Assembly: GCF_003268885.1 (NCBI RefSeq)
Contig: NZ_QLSX01000003.1
Location: 186,001 to 250,000, forward strand
DNA length: 64,000 nucleotides
Reading direction: 5' to 3'
DNA from: Onishia taeanensis
GTDB lineage: Bacteria; Pseudomonadota; Gammaproteobacteria; Pseudomonadales; Halomonadaceae
Position 1 is the first letter of the stretch, and the number at the start of each line of letters is the position of its first letter. Positions 8,447 to 16,106 of this stretch are shown here, in pieces. The notes beneath the pieces are model-generated. The model saw nothing but the letters and a program-made list of their open reading frames with translations, was not told where the DNA came from and made no database searches. Position numbers and translations under genes: made by a program.

Positions 8447-9103
8447 TCATCGGGCCGGGTCGACCAGGCCGTTGAGAGAGGCGTTGCGTCGGAACCAGCC
8501 GGCGATGCTGGCCCGCGGCCGTCGGGTCGGCAGTACTTCGTGTGGGACCGTTTCCGAGAGAAAGCAGACGAAGGTGCCGGCCTCGGGGCGGATGCGCGTA
8601 AGCTCGCGCTCCGGCTTGGCAGGATCAAATACCGCCATTTCGCCACCGCCGTCGTCGGGCCAGTCGCTGTTCAGGTAGAGCACCGTCGAGACCACTCGGT
8701 TGGCGCGGCCGCGGAAGCTGTCGACGTGTTTCTGGTAGAAACTGCCCGGCGGATAGTGGGCGAAATGCGCCTCAAACTCGAATAGCCCCAGGTAGAGCTC
8801 GATATTCAGGGCGCGTTGCAGGGTGTCCATGGCGGACAGGTACTGGCGTTGCGGCAGACTTTCCCGGTTGAGCCAGTGGATGGCATCACCGCGGATGTCG
8901 CGGCGCAATTCGTGAGCCTCGCCGCGGCCGATGCCGGCGGCGCGCAGCGCGTCGCGTGCCGCCAGGTCAGTGAGCTCGCGTTGTAGGGCAAGGCACAGGG
9001 CAGGATCGATGAAGCCCTCGGCCACGCACCAGCCGTGCTCGACCAGGCCATCGACCAGATGTGTCAGACCGGCCGGGTCGAGCAAGGGAGTGTCGGAAAT
9101 CAT
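8447..9103 (-). CDS. 2OG-Fe(II) dioxygenase, prolyl-4-hydroxylase type
   Basis: A 218-residue 2-oxoglutarate/iron-dependent oxygenase. The iron ligands are visible as HVD (HVDSFRG) and a distal His in VPHEVLPTRRPRASI, whose Arg fits the 2-oxoglutarate-binding position. The double-stranded beta-helix core includes VVSTVLYLNSDW. It belongs to the small bacterial P4H-like group that acts on protein or amino-acid substrates; the substrate is unknown. The ATG overlaps the stop of the upstream NUDIX gene (ATGA), so the two are translationally coupled. Confidence 0.88.
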   Translation of the reverse strand: MISDTPLLDPAGLTHLVDGLVEHGWCVAEGFIDPALCLALQRELTDLAARDALRAAGIGRGEAHELRRDIRGDAIHWLNRESLPQRQYLSAMDTLQRALNIELYLGLFEFEAHFAHYPPGSFYQKHVDSFRGRANRVVSTVLYLNSDWPDDGGGEMAVFDPAKPERELTRIRPEAGTFVCFLSETVPHEVLPTRRPRASIAGWFRRNASLNGLVDPAR

Positions 9104-9807
9104 GGCGCCCTCATACGACGTTCGGGCCGGTAGCATAGCTCTCCCGCCGGGCGCTCGAACAGGCTGATCGGCATCGCGAAGCCTTCCGCCAGCAGCTCCA
9201 CCAGCATCATCGCCGAGAGCCCCCAGATCACGTGATCATCGTCTTGCGGATTGCCCTCCTGACCCTGAGTGCCCTGGGTGTTGGGCATCCCGTGGTGGGG
9301 CACCCTGTCGCTAGGCCCGCTGTTAGGAACCCGGTAGCTAGGAACATAGTAATCGCGGCCGTCGACCCGGATCACGTCGGTATGGGTGCGCTTGTCATCG
9401 AGAAAGTGCGTCAGCGGCACCTCGAAGATGGCATTCAGCTCGCCAAGCTCCGGGACTAGCGGCAGGTCGGCGGGAATCAGCCCCACATAGGGGGTGACGC
9501 GAATGCCGTGCAGCGAGATGACATCGCTGAGCCGTCCCAGCAGCTGTACCCGATCAGGGGGCAGGGCGATTTCTTCTTCGGCCTCGCGCAGGGCGGTATC
9601 CAGCAGGTCGTCGTCGCCGTGTTCCCACTTGCCGCCGGGGAAGGCGACCTGGCCGCCGTGCTGCTTGAGATGATCGGCGCGGCGGGTGAACAGCAGCGTA
9701 GGTTCGGGACGATCCACGATCGGCAGCAGCACCGCGGCGCGGGGCATCTTGAGGGTAAGCCGTTGCGGGACATGTGCTTGCAGGCGATCGCGAAGATTCT
9801 CTAACAT
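9100..9807 (-). CDS. nudL: NUDIX hydrolase, CoA pyrophosphatase (NudL) type
   Basis: A 235-residue NUDIX protein with the CoA-pyrophosphatase signature LLFTRRADHLKQHGGQVAFP directly before the NUDIX box, which runs from GGKWEHGDDDLLDTALREA into EEEIAL. Such enzymes cleave CoA to 4'-phosphopantetheine and 3',5'-ADP. The family is usually about 190-210 residues. The extra length is a low-complexity insert of about 30 residues between YVPSYRV and VIWGLSA, made of degenerate 5-residue units. GGAAG precedes the ATG. It is first in a two-gene operon with the dioxygenase. Confidence 0.87.
   Translation of the reverse strand: MLENLRDRLQAHVPQRLTLKMPRAAVLLPIVDRPEPTLLFTRRADHLKQHGGQVAFPGGKWEHGDDDLLDTALREAEEEIALPPDRVQLLGRLSDVISLHGIRVTPYVGLIPADLPLVPELGELNAIFEVPLTHFLDDKRTHTDVIRVDGRDYYVPSYRVPNSGPSDRVPHHGMPNTQGTQGQEGNPQDDDHVIWGLSAMMLVELLAEGFAMPISLFERPAGELCYRPERRMRAP
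9265..9350. repeat. Degenerate 15-bp repeats inside the nudL-like gene
   Basis: The DNA shows a 15-base period with units such as gctaggcccgctgtt and aggaacccggtagct. In the protein this gives repeated VPxxx pentads. The insert replaces what is normally a short link before the IWG motif. Confidence 0.6.
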
Positions 9808-9891
9808 GGGTCTTCCACAGGGTTTATATCCTTGTAACCAGCCCCCGTAAGAGCGTCAAGTGGGCATCCCACAGGCCGCGTGAGGACCGTC

Positions 9892-10449
9892 ATGAATTTC
9901 TGCAGCCAGTGCGGGCAAAATGTCCGTTTTGCCATCCCCGAAGGCGATGACCGCCCACGCTTCCTGTGCGATGCCTGCGGTACCATCCACTACCAGAACC
10001 CGCGCATCGTCGCCGGCACCCTGCCGGTGAGCGGCAGCAAGGTGCTGCTGTGTCGGCGTGCCATTGCACCGCGCAAGGGCTACTGGACACTGCCGGCTGG
10101 GTTCATGGAAAACGCCGAGACTACCGTCGAGGCCGCGGCCCGTGAGACCCGCGAGGAGGCCTGCGCCGAGGTCGAAATTCACGATCTCTATACCATGATC
10201 AACCTCCCGCACATCGACCAGGTATTCATGATCTTCCGCGCCGATCTCACCGGCGGCTTCGGTGCCGGCCCCGAGAGCCTGGAAGTGGCGCTGTTCGAAG
10301 AGCACGAGGTGCCCTGGGAGGAACTGGCCTTCCCGACGATCGAGCGCACCCTTCACCACTTCTTCAACGATCGGGTCGGTGCGCACTACCCGCTGCATAT
10401 CAGCGATATCACGCCCGAGGATCGTGAACGTTACTTTGGTAGCGCCTGA
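9892..10449 (+). CDS. Zinc-ribbon NUDIX hydrolase
   Basis: A 185-residue protein with an N-terminal zinc ribbon (CSQCG and CDACG) followed by a NUDIX domain; its NUDIX box is GFMENAETTVEAAARETREE and onward. The layout resembles NudC-type NADH pyrophosphatases but is shorter; related proteins act on ADP-ribose, NAD(H) or FAD. The last helix ends with DITPEDRERYF. ATG at 9892 has GAGGA upstream; a GTG at 9880 is the alternative. Its 3' end including the stop codon is the seed of the tandem repeat that follows. Confidence 0.88.
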   Translation: MNFCSQCGQNVRFAIPEGDDRPRFLCDACGTIHYQNPRIVAGTLPVSGSKVLLCRRAIAPRKGYWTLPAGFMENAETTVEAAARETREEACAEVEIHDLYTMINLPHIDQVFMIFRADLTGGFGAGPESLEVALFEEHEVPWEELAFPTIERTLHHFFNDRVGAHYPLHISDITPEDRERYFGSA

Positions 10450-10525
10450 TTCTAGACATGGCCTGATACAGACAGCGCCTGATGAAGTACCCCGCCTGAA
10501 TCCATGGCCGACCTTGCAGTCGGCC
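10441..10525. repeat. Tandem copies of the NUDIX gene 3' end, then a hairpin
   Basis: The heptamer gcctgat, which contains the TGA stop of the preceding gene, recurs at 10444, 10461 and 10477, and as gcctgaa at 10494, spaced 17, 16 and 17 bases. The first unit agcgcctgat is repeated exactly at 10474. A 7-bp hairpin (ggccgac 10506-10512, gtcggcc 10519-10525) follows and may be a weak terminator. Confidence 0.8.
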
Positions 10526-10595
10526 TGACCCGATTTTCGCCCCGGCGCTTTTCTAGCGAGCCCCTCTTCCCGCTCGCCTGGATGCGCCTTGCTCT

Positions 10596-11486
10596 CTAGC
10601 TGGGCCAGTGCAGCAGCAGCGCGATCACCGCGAAGTGCCCCGGATACCAGGCAAGCCATAGCCGCCGTGGCATCGCGTAGATAACTCGTGGCACCCAGCG
10701 CCAGGCACCGGCGGCCAGCATCACCAGGGTTAGACTGGTCGCCACGGTGAACCCCTTGGCCATCTCGGAGCTGTTCATCAGGCCGGCGTTGAGCAACACC
10801 GGCAGTGCGGATGCCGCCGCTGCCAGGCCTGTCAAACGGCCTGTGCCGGGATCGCCTAGCCCCGCGAAGGCCAGCATGTAAAGCGGAATCATCGCCAGGC
10901 CAAGGTGGCCATATTCTACCCAGTTCCCCAGCACCCACCAGGCCAGGCCGAGCATTATCAGGCTGGCGATCGCAAGACCAGGGGGCGCCAAGGCTTTCCG
11001 GGGCTGATCGAGTGGCCTGTCGTGGTGGGGATGGTGCTGAAACGCCCCGCGGTAAAAAGACCGGTCCCGAAACACCAGATCACGTAGCAAGATGCCGGCA
11101 GCAAGCCCCGCCGCCAGCGTGAAGCAGATGTTAAGCTGAAAGCCGTCACGCGGCATGGTCATGTAGGGCAGCTGAGCGATCAGGCCGATGATCAGGATGC
11201 GCTTCGCGTAGCGCAGCGGGCTTCTGGTATTGAAGAGGCCGTGCCAGGCGACCATGGCAGAGAACAGCGGGAAGGCAATGCGGCCGATTGACGAGCTGGC
11301 CCAACCGGCATCCCAGCTGTCGGGCAGCAGGTAACGGGTGATGTGATCCACTGTCATGGTGATCAGCGCCAGCCACTGGCCCCAGCCGGTCCAGTGAGAC
11401 ATCGTCGCCCGCTTGGAAGGTGGTCGCCTGGTGCTGCGCTGGCCGGCCGCTTCCCGACCGAACCGCTCAGGCACGGTGCCGCTCAT
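10596..11486 (-). CDS. TraX-family integral membrane protein
   Basis: A membrane protein of the TraX family, which in the F plasmid N-acetylates pilin. Chromosomal members resemble acyltransferase-3 relatives and have no fixed role. The signature is the N-terminal LITMTVDHITRYLLP with a buried Asp-His, then about eight membrane segments. The middle cytoplasmic loop (HHPHHDRPLDQP) is His-rich and may be specific to this group. The ATG at 11486 has GGAGGT eight bases upstream and overlaps the end of the GGCT gene by 20 bases; an alternative ATG at 11402 matches the family start better. The two genes form an operon. Confidence 0.82.
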   Translation of the reverse strand: MSGTVPERFGREAAGQRSTRRPPSKRATMSHWTGWGQWLALITMTVDHITRYLLPDSWDAGWASSSIGRIAFPLFSAMVAWHGLFNTRSPLRYAKRILIIGLIAQLPYMTMPRDGFQLNICFTLAAGLAAGILLRDLVFRDRSFYRGAFQHHPHHDRPLDQPRKALAPPGLAIASLIMLGLAWWVLGNWVEYGHLGLAMIPLYMLAFAGLGDPGTGRLTGLAAAASALPVLLNAGLMNSSEMAKGFTVATSLTLVMLAAGAWRWVPRVIYAMPRRLWLAWYPGHFAVIALLLHWPS

Positions 11487-11865
11487 CGTCGAAGACCTCC
11501 ATCAACTCGCTGCGAACATCGTCGACCCAGGCACCGGGTTTCATGTAGACCCAGGCGCTGTGCCGCTGGCCCTGATCGTCGGTGATGGCCAGGCGGCGAC
11601 GTCGATAGCCGTCGTGGTCATTGATGCGTTCGAGTCGATCGAGAGCATCGAGGGTATGGCTGTCGACCCGGTAGAGCTCCCCCGCCACGAGGTAGCCCTG
11701 GCCCCTGGCTTCGACCAGCACCGGCCGAAAGTCCTCACCATGCAGCACCAGCGGATAGGCATCGCAGGTCGTGCCAATATCGACGAACTCGGCGTCGGCG
11801 AGATGGTCGGCATGATTCGCGAACCCTCGCTTCAGGGTGCCGTAGACGAACATCAGATGAGGCAT
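11467..11865 (-). CDS. Gamma-glutamylcyclotransferase-like (YtfP/AIG2) protein
   Basis: A 132-residue GGCT-fold protein beginning MPHLMFVYGTLKRGF, with the family's YGTLK motif at the substrate site. A typical acidic catalytic Glu is near VAGELYRV. Bacterial YtfP-like members are of uncertain substrate; gamma-glutamylamines or related compounds are the known ones. The start at 11865 has AAGGAAGAG. It lies upstream of and overlaps the TraX gene. Confidence 0.85.
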   Translation of the reverse strand: MPHLMFVYGTLKRGFANHADHLADAEFVDIGTTCDAYPLVLHGEDFRPVLVEARGQGYLVAGELYRVDSHTLDALDRLERINDHDGYRRRRLAITDDQGQRHSAWVYMKPGAWVDDVRSELMEVFDDERHRA

Positions 11866-11981
11866 GGTAGCTCTTCCTTGTGCGTGGCGGTGCTGCACCA
11901 GCAGCTTTCTTTCCATCACGATATCACACCACCACACAGCGCCCGCCACTCAGATCAGTCGCCAGGGCTACTCGAAAGGAT

Positions 11982-12026
11982 CGTCCTTGATATGACCGTC
12001 CTTGATACGACAGTTCTTAATATCAA
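11982..12026. repeat. Three 15-bp tandem repeats
   Basis: Units cgtccttgatatgac (11982), cgtccttgatacgac (11997) and agttcttaatatcaa (12012). The first two differ at one base; the third is decayed. The array sits between the P-type ATPase terminator hairpin and the promoter side of the GGCT gene. Confidence 0.85.
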
Positions 12027-12067
12027 AGTGCCCGGCCATCGCGTTGCTTCTGCTGATGGCCGGGCAC
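12027..12067 (-). terminator. Terminator hairpin of the P-type ATPase gene
   Basis: Perfect 13-bp arms gtgcccggccatc (12028-12040) and gatggccgggcac (12055-12067). On the minus strand the stem is followed by tttgatatt, a modest T tract. Confidence 0.75.
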
Positions 12068-12102
12068 CGTCACCTTCTTGCTGCCTGCAAATCGTCGGTT
12101 CT

Positions 12103-14475
12103 TCAGGGTTTGCCGGCGCGCAGCAGGCGCAGCCCGTTGGCTACCACCAGCAGGCTGGCCCCCATGTCGGCGAACACTGCCATCCACAGGGTCGCCTGAC
12201 CGGTGAAGGCCAGCGCCATGAAGATGCCCTTGAGACCGAGGGCGATGGCGATGTTCTGGATCAGTACGCTTCGGGTGGCCCGTGACAGCTTCAGGAAGGT
12301 GGGCAGCTTGCCCAGGTCATCGTCCATCAGCGCCACATCGGCGGTCTCGATCGCCACGTCGCTGCCGGCGGCGCCCATGGCGAAACCGATGTCCGCTCGG
12401 GCGAGCGCCGGTGCATCGTTGATGCCGTCACCTACCATGCCAGTCACGCCATTTTTCGAGTGGGCCTCGATGGCGGCCAGCTTGTCTTCGGGGAGCAGTT
12501 CGCCTCGGGCTTCGTCGATACCGGCTTCGGCGGCGATGGCGGCAACGGTATGGCGATTGTCACCGGACAGCATCAGGGTGCGCACCCCGAGCTCATGCAG
12601 CCTGCTGATGGCTGCGAGGCTGGTGGGTTTCAGAGGGTCCTGAACGGCGAACAGCGCCAGCACGCGAGTCGTGTCGCCGAGCATCACCACGCTGGCACCC
12701 TGACGCTCCAGAGTCTCGAGGCGCACTTCGAGGGCGTCGCTTGCCAGGCCGTGTTCGGTCAGCAGCCGGCGGTTGCCAAGCCATAGCGAGGTGCCTTCTA
12801 GCTCACCTTCCACTCCCATTCCCGGGCGTTCGCGAAAGGCATCGATATCCTGTTCTCCGACGCCTGCTGCAAGCTCGCCATGAATGGCCCGGGATACGGG
12901 GTGCGTCGAGCGTGCGGCGAGGCTGGCTGCCTGGCGGGCCAGCCGTGACCGGTTGGCGCCGTCCTGTTCGTCATTCGACTCTTCACCCAAGCCGTCATCC
13001 AGAGCGGCCCAATGCGTCAGGCGAGGCTGTCCTTGGGTCAAGGTGCCGGTCTTGTCCAGCGCCAGCCAGCTAAGTTTTCGGCCCTGCTCGAGAAAGCGGC
13101 CGCCTTTGATCAGGATGCCCGATCGGGCCGCGGCAGAAAGCCCGCTGACGATGGTCACCGGTGTGGAAATCACCAGCGCACAGGGGCAGGCAATCACCAG
13201 CAGCACCAGTGCCCGGTAGACGCCGTCGAGCCAGGCGACCTGCATTGAGGTGAAGAGCCCCAGCAGTGGCCAGGCCAGTGCGGTGAGCACGGCGATGGCC
13301 AGTACGGCCGGGGTGTAGTAGGCGGCGAAACGGTCAATGAAGCGCTGGGTGGGCGCACGGCTGGCCTGCGCTTCTTCCACTGCATGGATGATGCGGGCCA
13401 GGGTGGTGTCATTGGACGGCCGAGTGGTGCGATAGTCAAAGTCACCATGGCGGTTGATGGCACCGGCGAAGACCGTCTCGCCGGGCCCCTTGTCCCGGGG
13501 CAGGCTTTCGCCGGTGATCGGTGACTCATCCAGCGTCGGCTGGCCGCGGACGATCTCGCCGTCCAGGGGCAGGCGCTCGCCGGGCAGGACGCGAATCACT
13601 TGACCCACGGCGACGGCCTCGGCGGCCACCGTCTCCCATTCGCCGTTTGGTGCCTGACGCCGTGCCTTGTCGGGGGCGGTATCCAGCAGGTCGCGGATGG
13701 CTCGGCGAGCGCGGTCCAGGGAGCGGGCCTCGATGCGTTCGGCCAGGGTAAACAGCACCATCACCATGGCCGCTTCGGACCAGTGGCCGATCAGTATCGC
13801 ACCGGTCACCGCCACGCTCATCAGGGCGTTGATGTTGAGACTACGATGGCGAAGCGCAACCCAGCCCTTGCGCCAGGTGGGTAGGCCGACCAGGCCAATG
13901 GCAGCAAGCGCCAACAGCGGCGAGAACCAGGTCGCGGCGGTTGGACTGATCCAGCCCGTAAGCTCAGCCCCCAGCGCCAGAGCCGCGGCGATTAGCAGCT
14001 TGCCCCAGCGGGCGGCGAAAGATTCTGGGGCGCTTTCCGAGCCCTCTGTGGCACCGTCGGCATCCAGGGGCTGGGGTGTCATTCCTAACTCACGAACCCG
14101 CGCTGCCAGGGCATCAGGGTCGCCATCGACATGGTGGATGCTCAGTACCCGCCCCATCAGGTCGAAGTCCAGAGCGGCTACTCCGGGGGCTTCGGCCAGT
14201 CCCTTGCGCAGCAGGGCCTCCTCGGTGGGGCAGTCCATTTCTTCGATGCGCAGGCGCAGGGTCTTGCTGCCTGGCGGCGCACCCTTGGGCTGTTTGCTGC
14301 CTTGATCCACTGACGACGCCCCGCAGCAGCCGCCAGCGGCATGGTCGTGTCTATCGTCATGGCTGGGGGCATGGCTATGGTCGTGCTTGTGATCATGAGC
14401 AGGGTGGTGAGAACTGTTTTGAGAACGATCGTGAGCGTGTTGGTGGGCGTGCTCATGTACGTGATCACCGGACAT
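12103..14475 (-). CDS. zntA: Zn/Cd/Pb-exporting P1B-2-type ATPase
   Basis: A 790-residue heavy-metal ATPase pumping divalent soft metals out of the cytoplasm. The first 45 residues contain 16 His, probably a metal-binding tail. One HMA-like domain follows (about 72-140), but its CxxC is replaced by C-P-T-E. The core shows the membrane motif ACPCALV, the phosphorylation site DKTGTLT, the HP motif in STHPVS, and GDGINDAP. The closing segments NIAIALGLKG and ADMGAS contain the Asn/Lys and Asp-x-Gly signature of the Zn/Cd/Pb subgroup. It diverges from its MerR-family regulator and starts beyond a MerR-type promoter. The symbol could equally be cadA. Confidence 0.93.
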   Translation of the reverse strand: MSGDHVHEHAHQHAHDRSQNSSHHPAHDHKHDHSHAPSHDDRHDHAAGGCCGASSVDQGSKQPKGAPPGSKTLRLRIEEMDCPTEEALLRKGLAEAPGVAALDFDLMGRVLSIHHVDGDPDALAARVRELGMTPQPLDADGATEGSESAPESFAARWGKLLIAAALALGAELTGWISPTAATWFSPLLALAAIGLVGLPTWRKGWVALRHRSLNINALMSVAVTGAILIGHWSEAAMVMVLFTLAERIEARSLDRARRAIRDLLDTAPDKARRQAPNGEWETVAAEAVAVGQVIRVLPGERLPLDGEIVRGQPTLDESPITGESLPRDKGPGETVFAGAINRHGDFDYRTTRPSNDTTLARIIHAVEEAQASRAPTQRFIDRFAAYYTPAVLAIAVLTALAWPLLGLFTSMQVAWLDGVYRALVLLVIACPCALVISTPVTIVSGLSAAARSGILIKGGRFLEQGRKLSWLALDKTGTLTQGQPRLTHWAALDDGLGEESNDEQDGANRSRLARQAASLAARSTHPVSRAIHGELAAGVGEQDIDAFRERPGMGVEGELEGTSLWLGNRRLLTEHGLASDALEVRLETLERQGASVVMLGDTTRVLALFAVQDPLKPTSLAAISRLHELGVRTLMLSGDNRHTVAAIAAEAGIDEARGELLPEDKLAAIEAHSKNGVTGMVGDGINDAPALARADIGFAMGAAGSDVAIETADVALMDDDLGKLPTFLKLSRATRSVLIQNIAIALGLKGIFMALAFTGQATLWMAVFADMGASLLVVANGLRLLRAGKP

Positions 14476-14504
14476 CGTGAACTCCTTGGGTCGTATCTTG
14501 CCCC

Positions 14505-14535
14505 ATGACAGACCCTATAGGCAGTATAGGGTCAA
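14505..14535 (-). promoter_or_regulatory. MerR-type promoter/operator of the metal ATPase gene
   Basis: A perfect dyad, gaccctata (14511-14519) and tatagggtc (14525-14533), separated by 5 bases. On the minus strand, TTGACC (14535-14530) and TGTCAT (14510-14505) fit -35 and -10 boxes with a 19-base spacer, and the dyad fills that spacer. An overlong spacer with a central dyad is the hallmark of MerR-activated promoters such as those of zntA and cadA. The bound protein is most likely the divergent CadR-like regulator. Confidence 0.9.
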
Positions 14536-14606
14536 GCCGTGTAGGAAAGTCCCTCATCCCGGCCCTTCATTCAAACCCTTCATTCCAGCCCCAGGAGAAC
14601 GCGACC

Positions 14607-15083
14607 ATGAAGATCGGTGAACTGGCGAAGCGCAGCGGCTGTCGCGTCGTCACCATCCGCTATTACGAACGCGAAGGACTGTTGCCCGAACCCGCACGCA
14701 CGGTGGGCAACTACCGGCTCTACGGCGAAGCCCATGCCGAGCGGCTGGCCTTCATCCGTCATTGCCGGGTGCTGGACATGACCCTGGACGAGATTCGTGC
14801 CCTGTTGGAGTGCCATGACCACCCGGACCAGCCTTGCCACGAGGCCGATGCCCTGATCGATGCCCACCTGACCCATGTGGCGGACCGCATTGCCAAGCTG
14901 CAGGCCCTCGAACAATCGCTCGTGGCACTGCGGGCACGCTGTCAGGGGCAGCGCCCTGCCAGTGAATGCGGGATTCTCAAGGAGTTGGCTCGGCCCGCGG
15001 GGGACGAGGCCGGTCTGGTTTCGAGGGAGGAGGGCGGTCATGTGCCGGGGGTGCATCCGCCCGGGGTGCACCCGCGGGTCTGA
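14607..15083 (+). CDS. cadR: MerR-family Cd/Zn/Pb-responsive regulator (CadR/PbrR group)
   Basis: A 158-residue MerR protein: winged helix (KIGELAKRSGCRVVTIRYYE), long dimerisation helix and a metal-binding C-terminal part. Cysteines at ECHDHPDQPC and SECGIL fit the three-Cys site of the CadR/PbrR group. The C-terminus is extended by an imperfect GVHP repeat, adding His as in Pseudomonas CadR. ATG at 14607 with AGGAG upstream was chosen over the longer frame from 14505, which would cross the operator. It should repress then activate the ATPase promoter on metal binding. Confidence 0.9.
   Translation: MKIGELAKRSGCRVVTIRYYEREGLLPEPARTVGNYRLYGEAHAERLAFIRHCRVLDMTLDEIRALLECHDHPDQPCHEADALIDAHLTHVADRIAKLQALEQSLVALRARCQGQRPASECGILKELARPAGDEAGLVSREEGGHVPGVHPPGVHPRV
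15046..15075. repeat. Two 15-bp repeats at the 3' end of cadR
   Basis: cgggggtgcatccgc (15046-15060) is followed directly by ccggggtgcacccgc (15061-15075), 13 of 15 bases equal. They encode the repeated GVHP of the regulator's tail, just before its stop codon. Confidence 0.8.
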
Positions 15084-15130
15084 ATGGCCAGCCGAGAGAC
15101 CGGCCGCTGGCAGATGTCGATACAAAGGCA

Positions 15131-15157
15131 AACGGCCCCGAGCGTATCGGGGCCGTT
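15131..15157. terminator. Terminator-like hairpin between cadR and the ABC operon
   Basis: Arms aacggccccg (15131-15140) and cggggccgtt (15148-15157) form a 10-bp stem with a 7-base loop between converging genes. No strong T tract follows on either strand, so efficiency is uncertain. Confidence 0.65.
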
Positions 15158-15195
15158 GTCATGCCAGGCAATAGGTGAGGCTCTCGCGTCGAGGC

Positions 15196-15966
15196 TTACT
15201 TCCCGCCGAAGTAGTCGTTGTAGATGTCTTCGTAAGTGCCGTTGTCCTTCAAGGTGGACAGGGCCTCGTTGAAGGCGTTGGCCAGGTCTTCGTCGCGCTG
15301 GCGGAAGGCCATGCCGAAGCCGTCACCGAAGTATTCCTTGGGCTCGGTGATCATCTCGCCGATCACCTTGTAGTTGCCGGCATTGCTGTCGATCAGCGTG
15401 GCCTTGCCGACCGGGAAGTCGAGGAAGACGATGTCCAGGCGGCCGGCATCCATGTCCAGCACCATGTCGTCGGCGGTGGCATAGCGGTTCACGTCGGCCA
15501 CGTCGCCGAAGTTGTCGGTGACGTAGTTGTCTTGCAGGGTGCCGCGCTGGACGCCGATGGTCTTGCCTTCCAGGGTCTGCGGGTAGGGCACTTCGATGTC
15601 GCTTGCGACCGGGGCGAACCAGGCGGACGGCGGTGTGAAGTACGGATCGGAGAACAGCACTTGCTTGCGGCGATCGTCATTGATGGTCATGGACGACATG
15701 ATGGCGTCGTACTTGCGGGCCATCAGACCGGGGATGATGCCATCCCAACCCTGCACGACCCACTCGCACTGAATGCCGACTTCGGCGCAAAGCGCATTGC
15801 CAAGCTCGATGTCGAAGCCGGTTAGCTCGCCATCGGGCGTGCGGAATTCCATCGGCTCGTAGGGGACGTCAACGCCGATGCGGATGTCGCGGACGTCGGC
15901 GTTGGCGCTGCCGGCGAAGAGGGTGGCGCCGATCAGGCTGATGCCGAGGACTGTCTGGATCTTCAT
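15196..15966 (-). CDS. Basic/polar amino acid ABC transporter, periplasmic binding protein
   Basis: A 256-residue binding protein of the HisJ/ArtJ/AotJ group. It has a signal peptide ending about ANA-DVRD, then the N-lobe with PYEPMEFRTPDGELTGFDIEL and the hinge strand WDGIIPGLMARKYDAIMSSM. It captures an amino acid, probably arginine, ornithine, lysine or histidine, in the periplasm. The neighbouring astE, which acts in arginine breakdown, favours arginine/ornithine. It is the last gene of the ATPase-permease-permease-binding protein order, 140 bases behind the second permease. Confidence 0.9.
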   Translation of the reverse strand: MKIQTVLGISLIGATLFAGSANADVRDIRIGVDVPYEPMEFRTPDGELTGFDIELGNALCAEVGIQCEWVVQGWDGIIPGLMARKYDAIMSSMTINDDRRKQVLFSDPYFTPPSAWFAPVASDIEVPYPQTLEGKTIGVQRGTLQDNYVTDNFGDVADVNRYATADDMVLDMDAGRLDIVFLDFPVGKATLIDSNAGNYKVIGEMITEPKEYFGDGFGMAFRQRDEDLANAFNEALSTLKDNGTYEDIYNDYFGGK

Positions 15967-16106
15967 GGAGGATGTCTCCGTTATTGTATTGAATCACCTT
16001 GTGGGTGATGGTCCGCCACCCAAGATAGCGCACCCCGGGAGCGGCCGGAAGGGGAAAGCAGGCCTTATGCTGCCCTGCTTTCCAACGCTTGTTTGACGCT
16101 AAGCCG

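Noticed and set aside
9856-10938. 360-codon minus-strand frame opposite the zinc-ribbon NUDIX gene and part of TraX
   Set aside because: It runs antisense to a gene with clear motifs, shows no domain of its own and has biased composition typical of GC-rich shadow frames.
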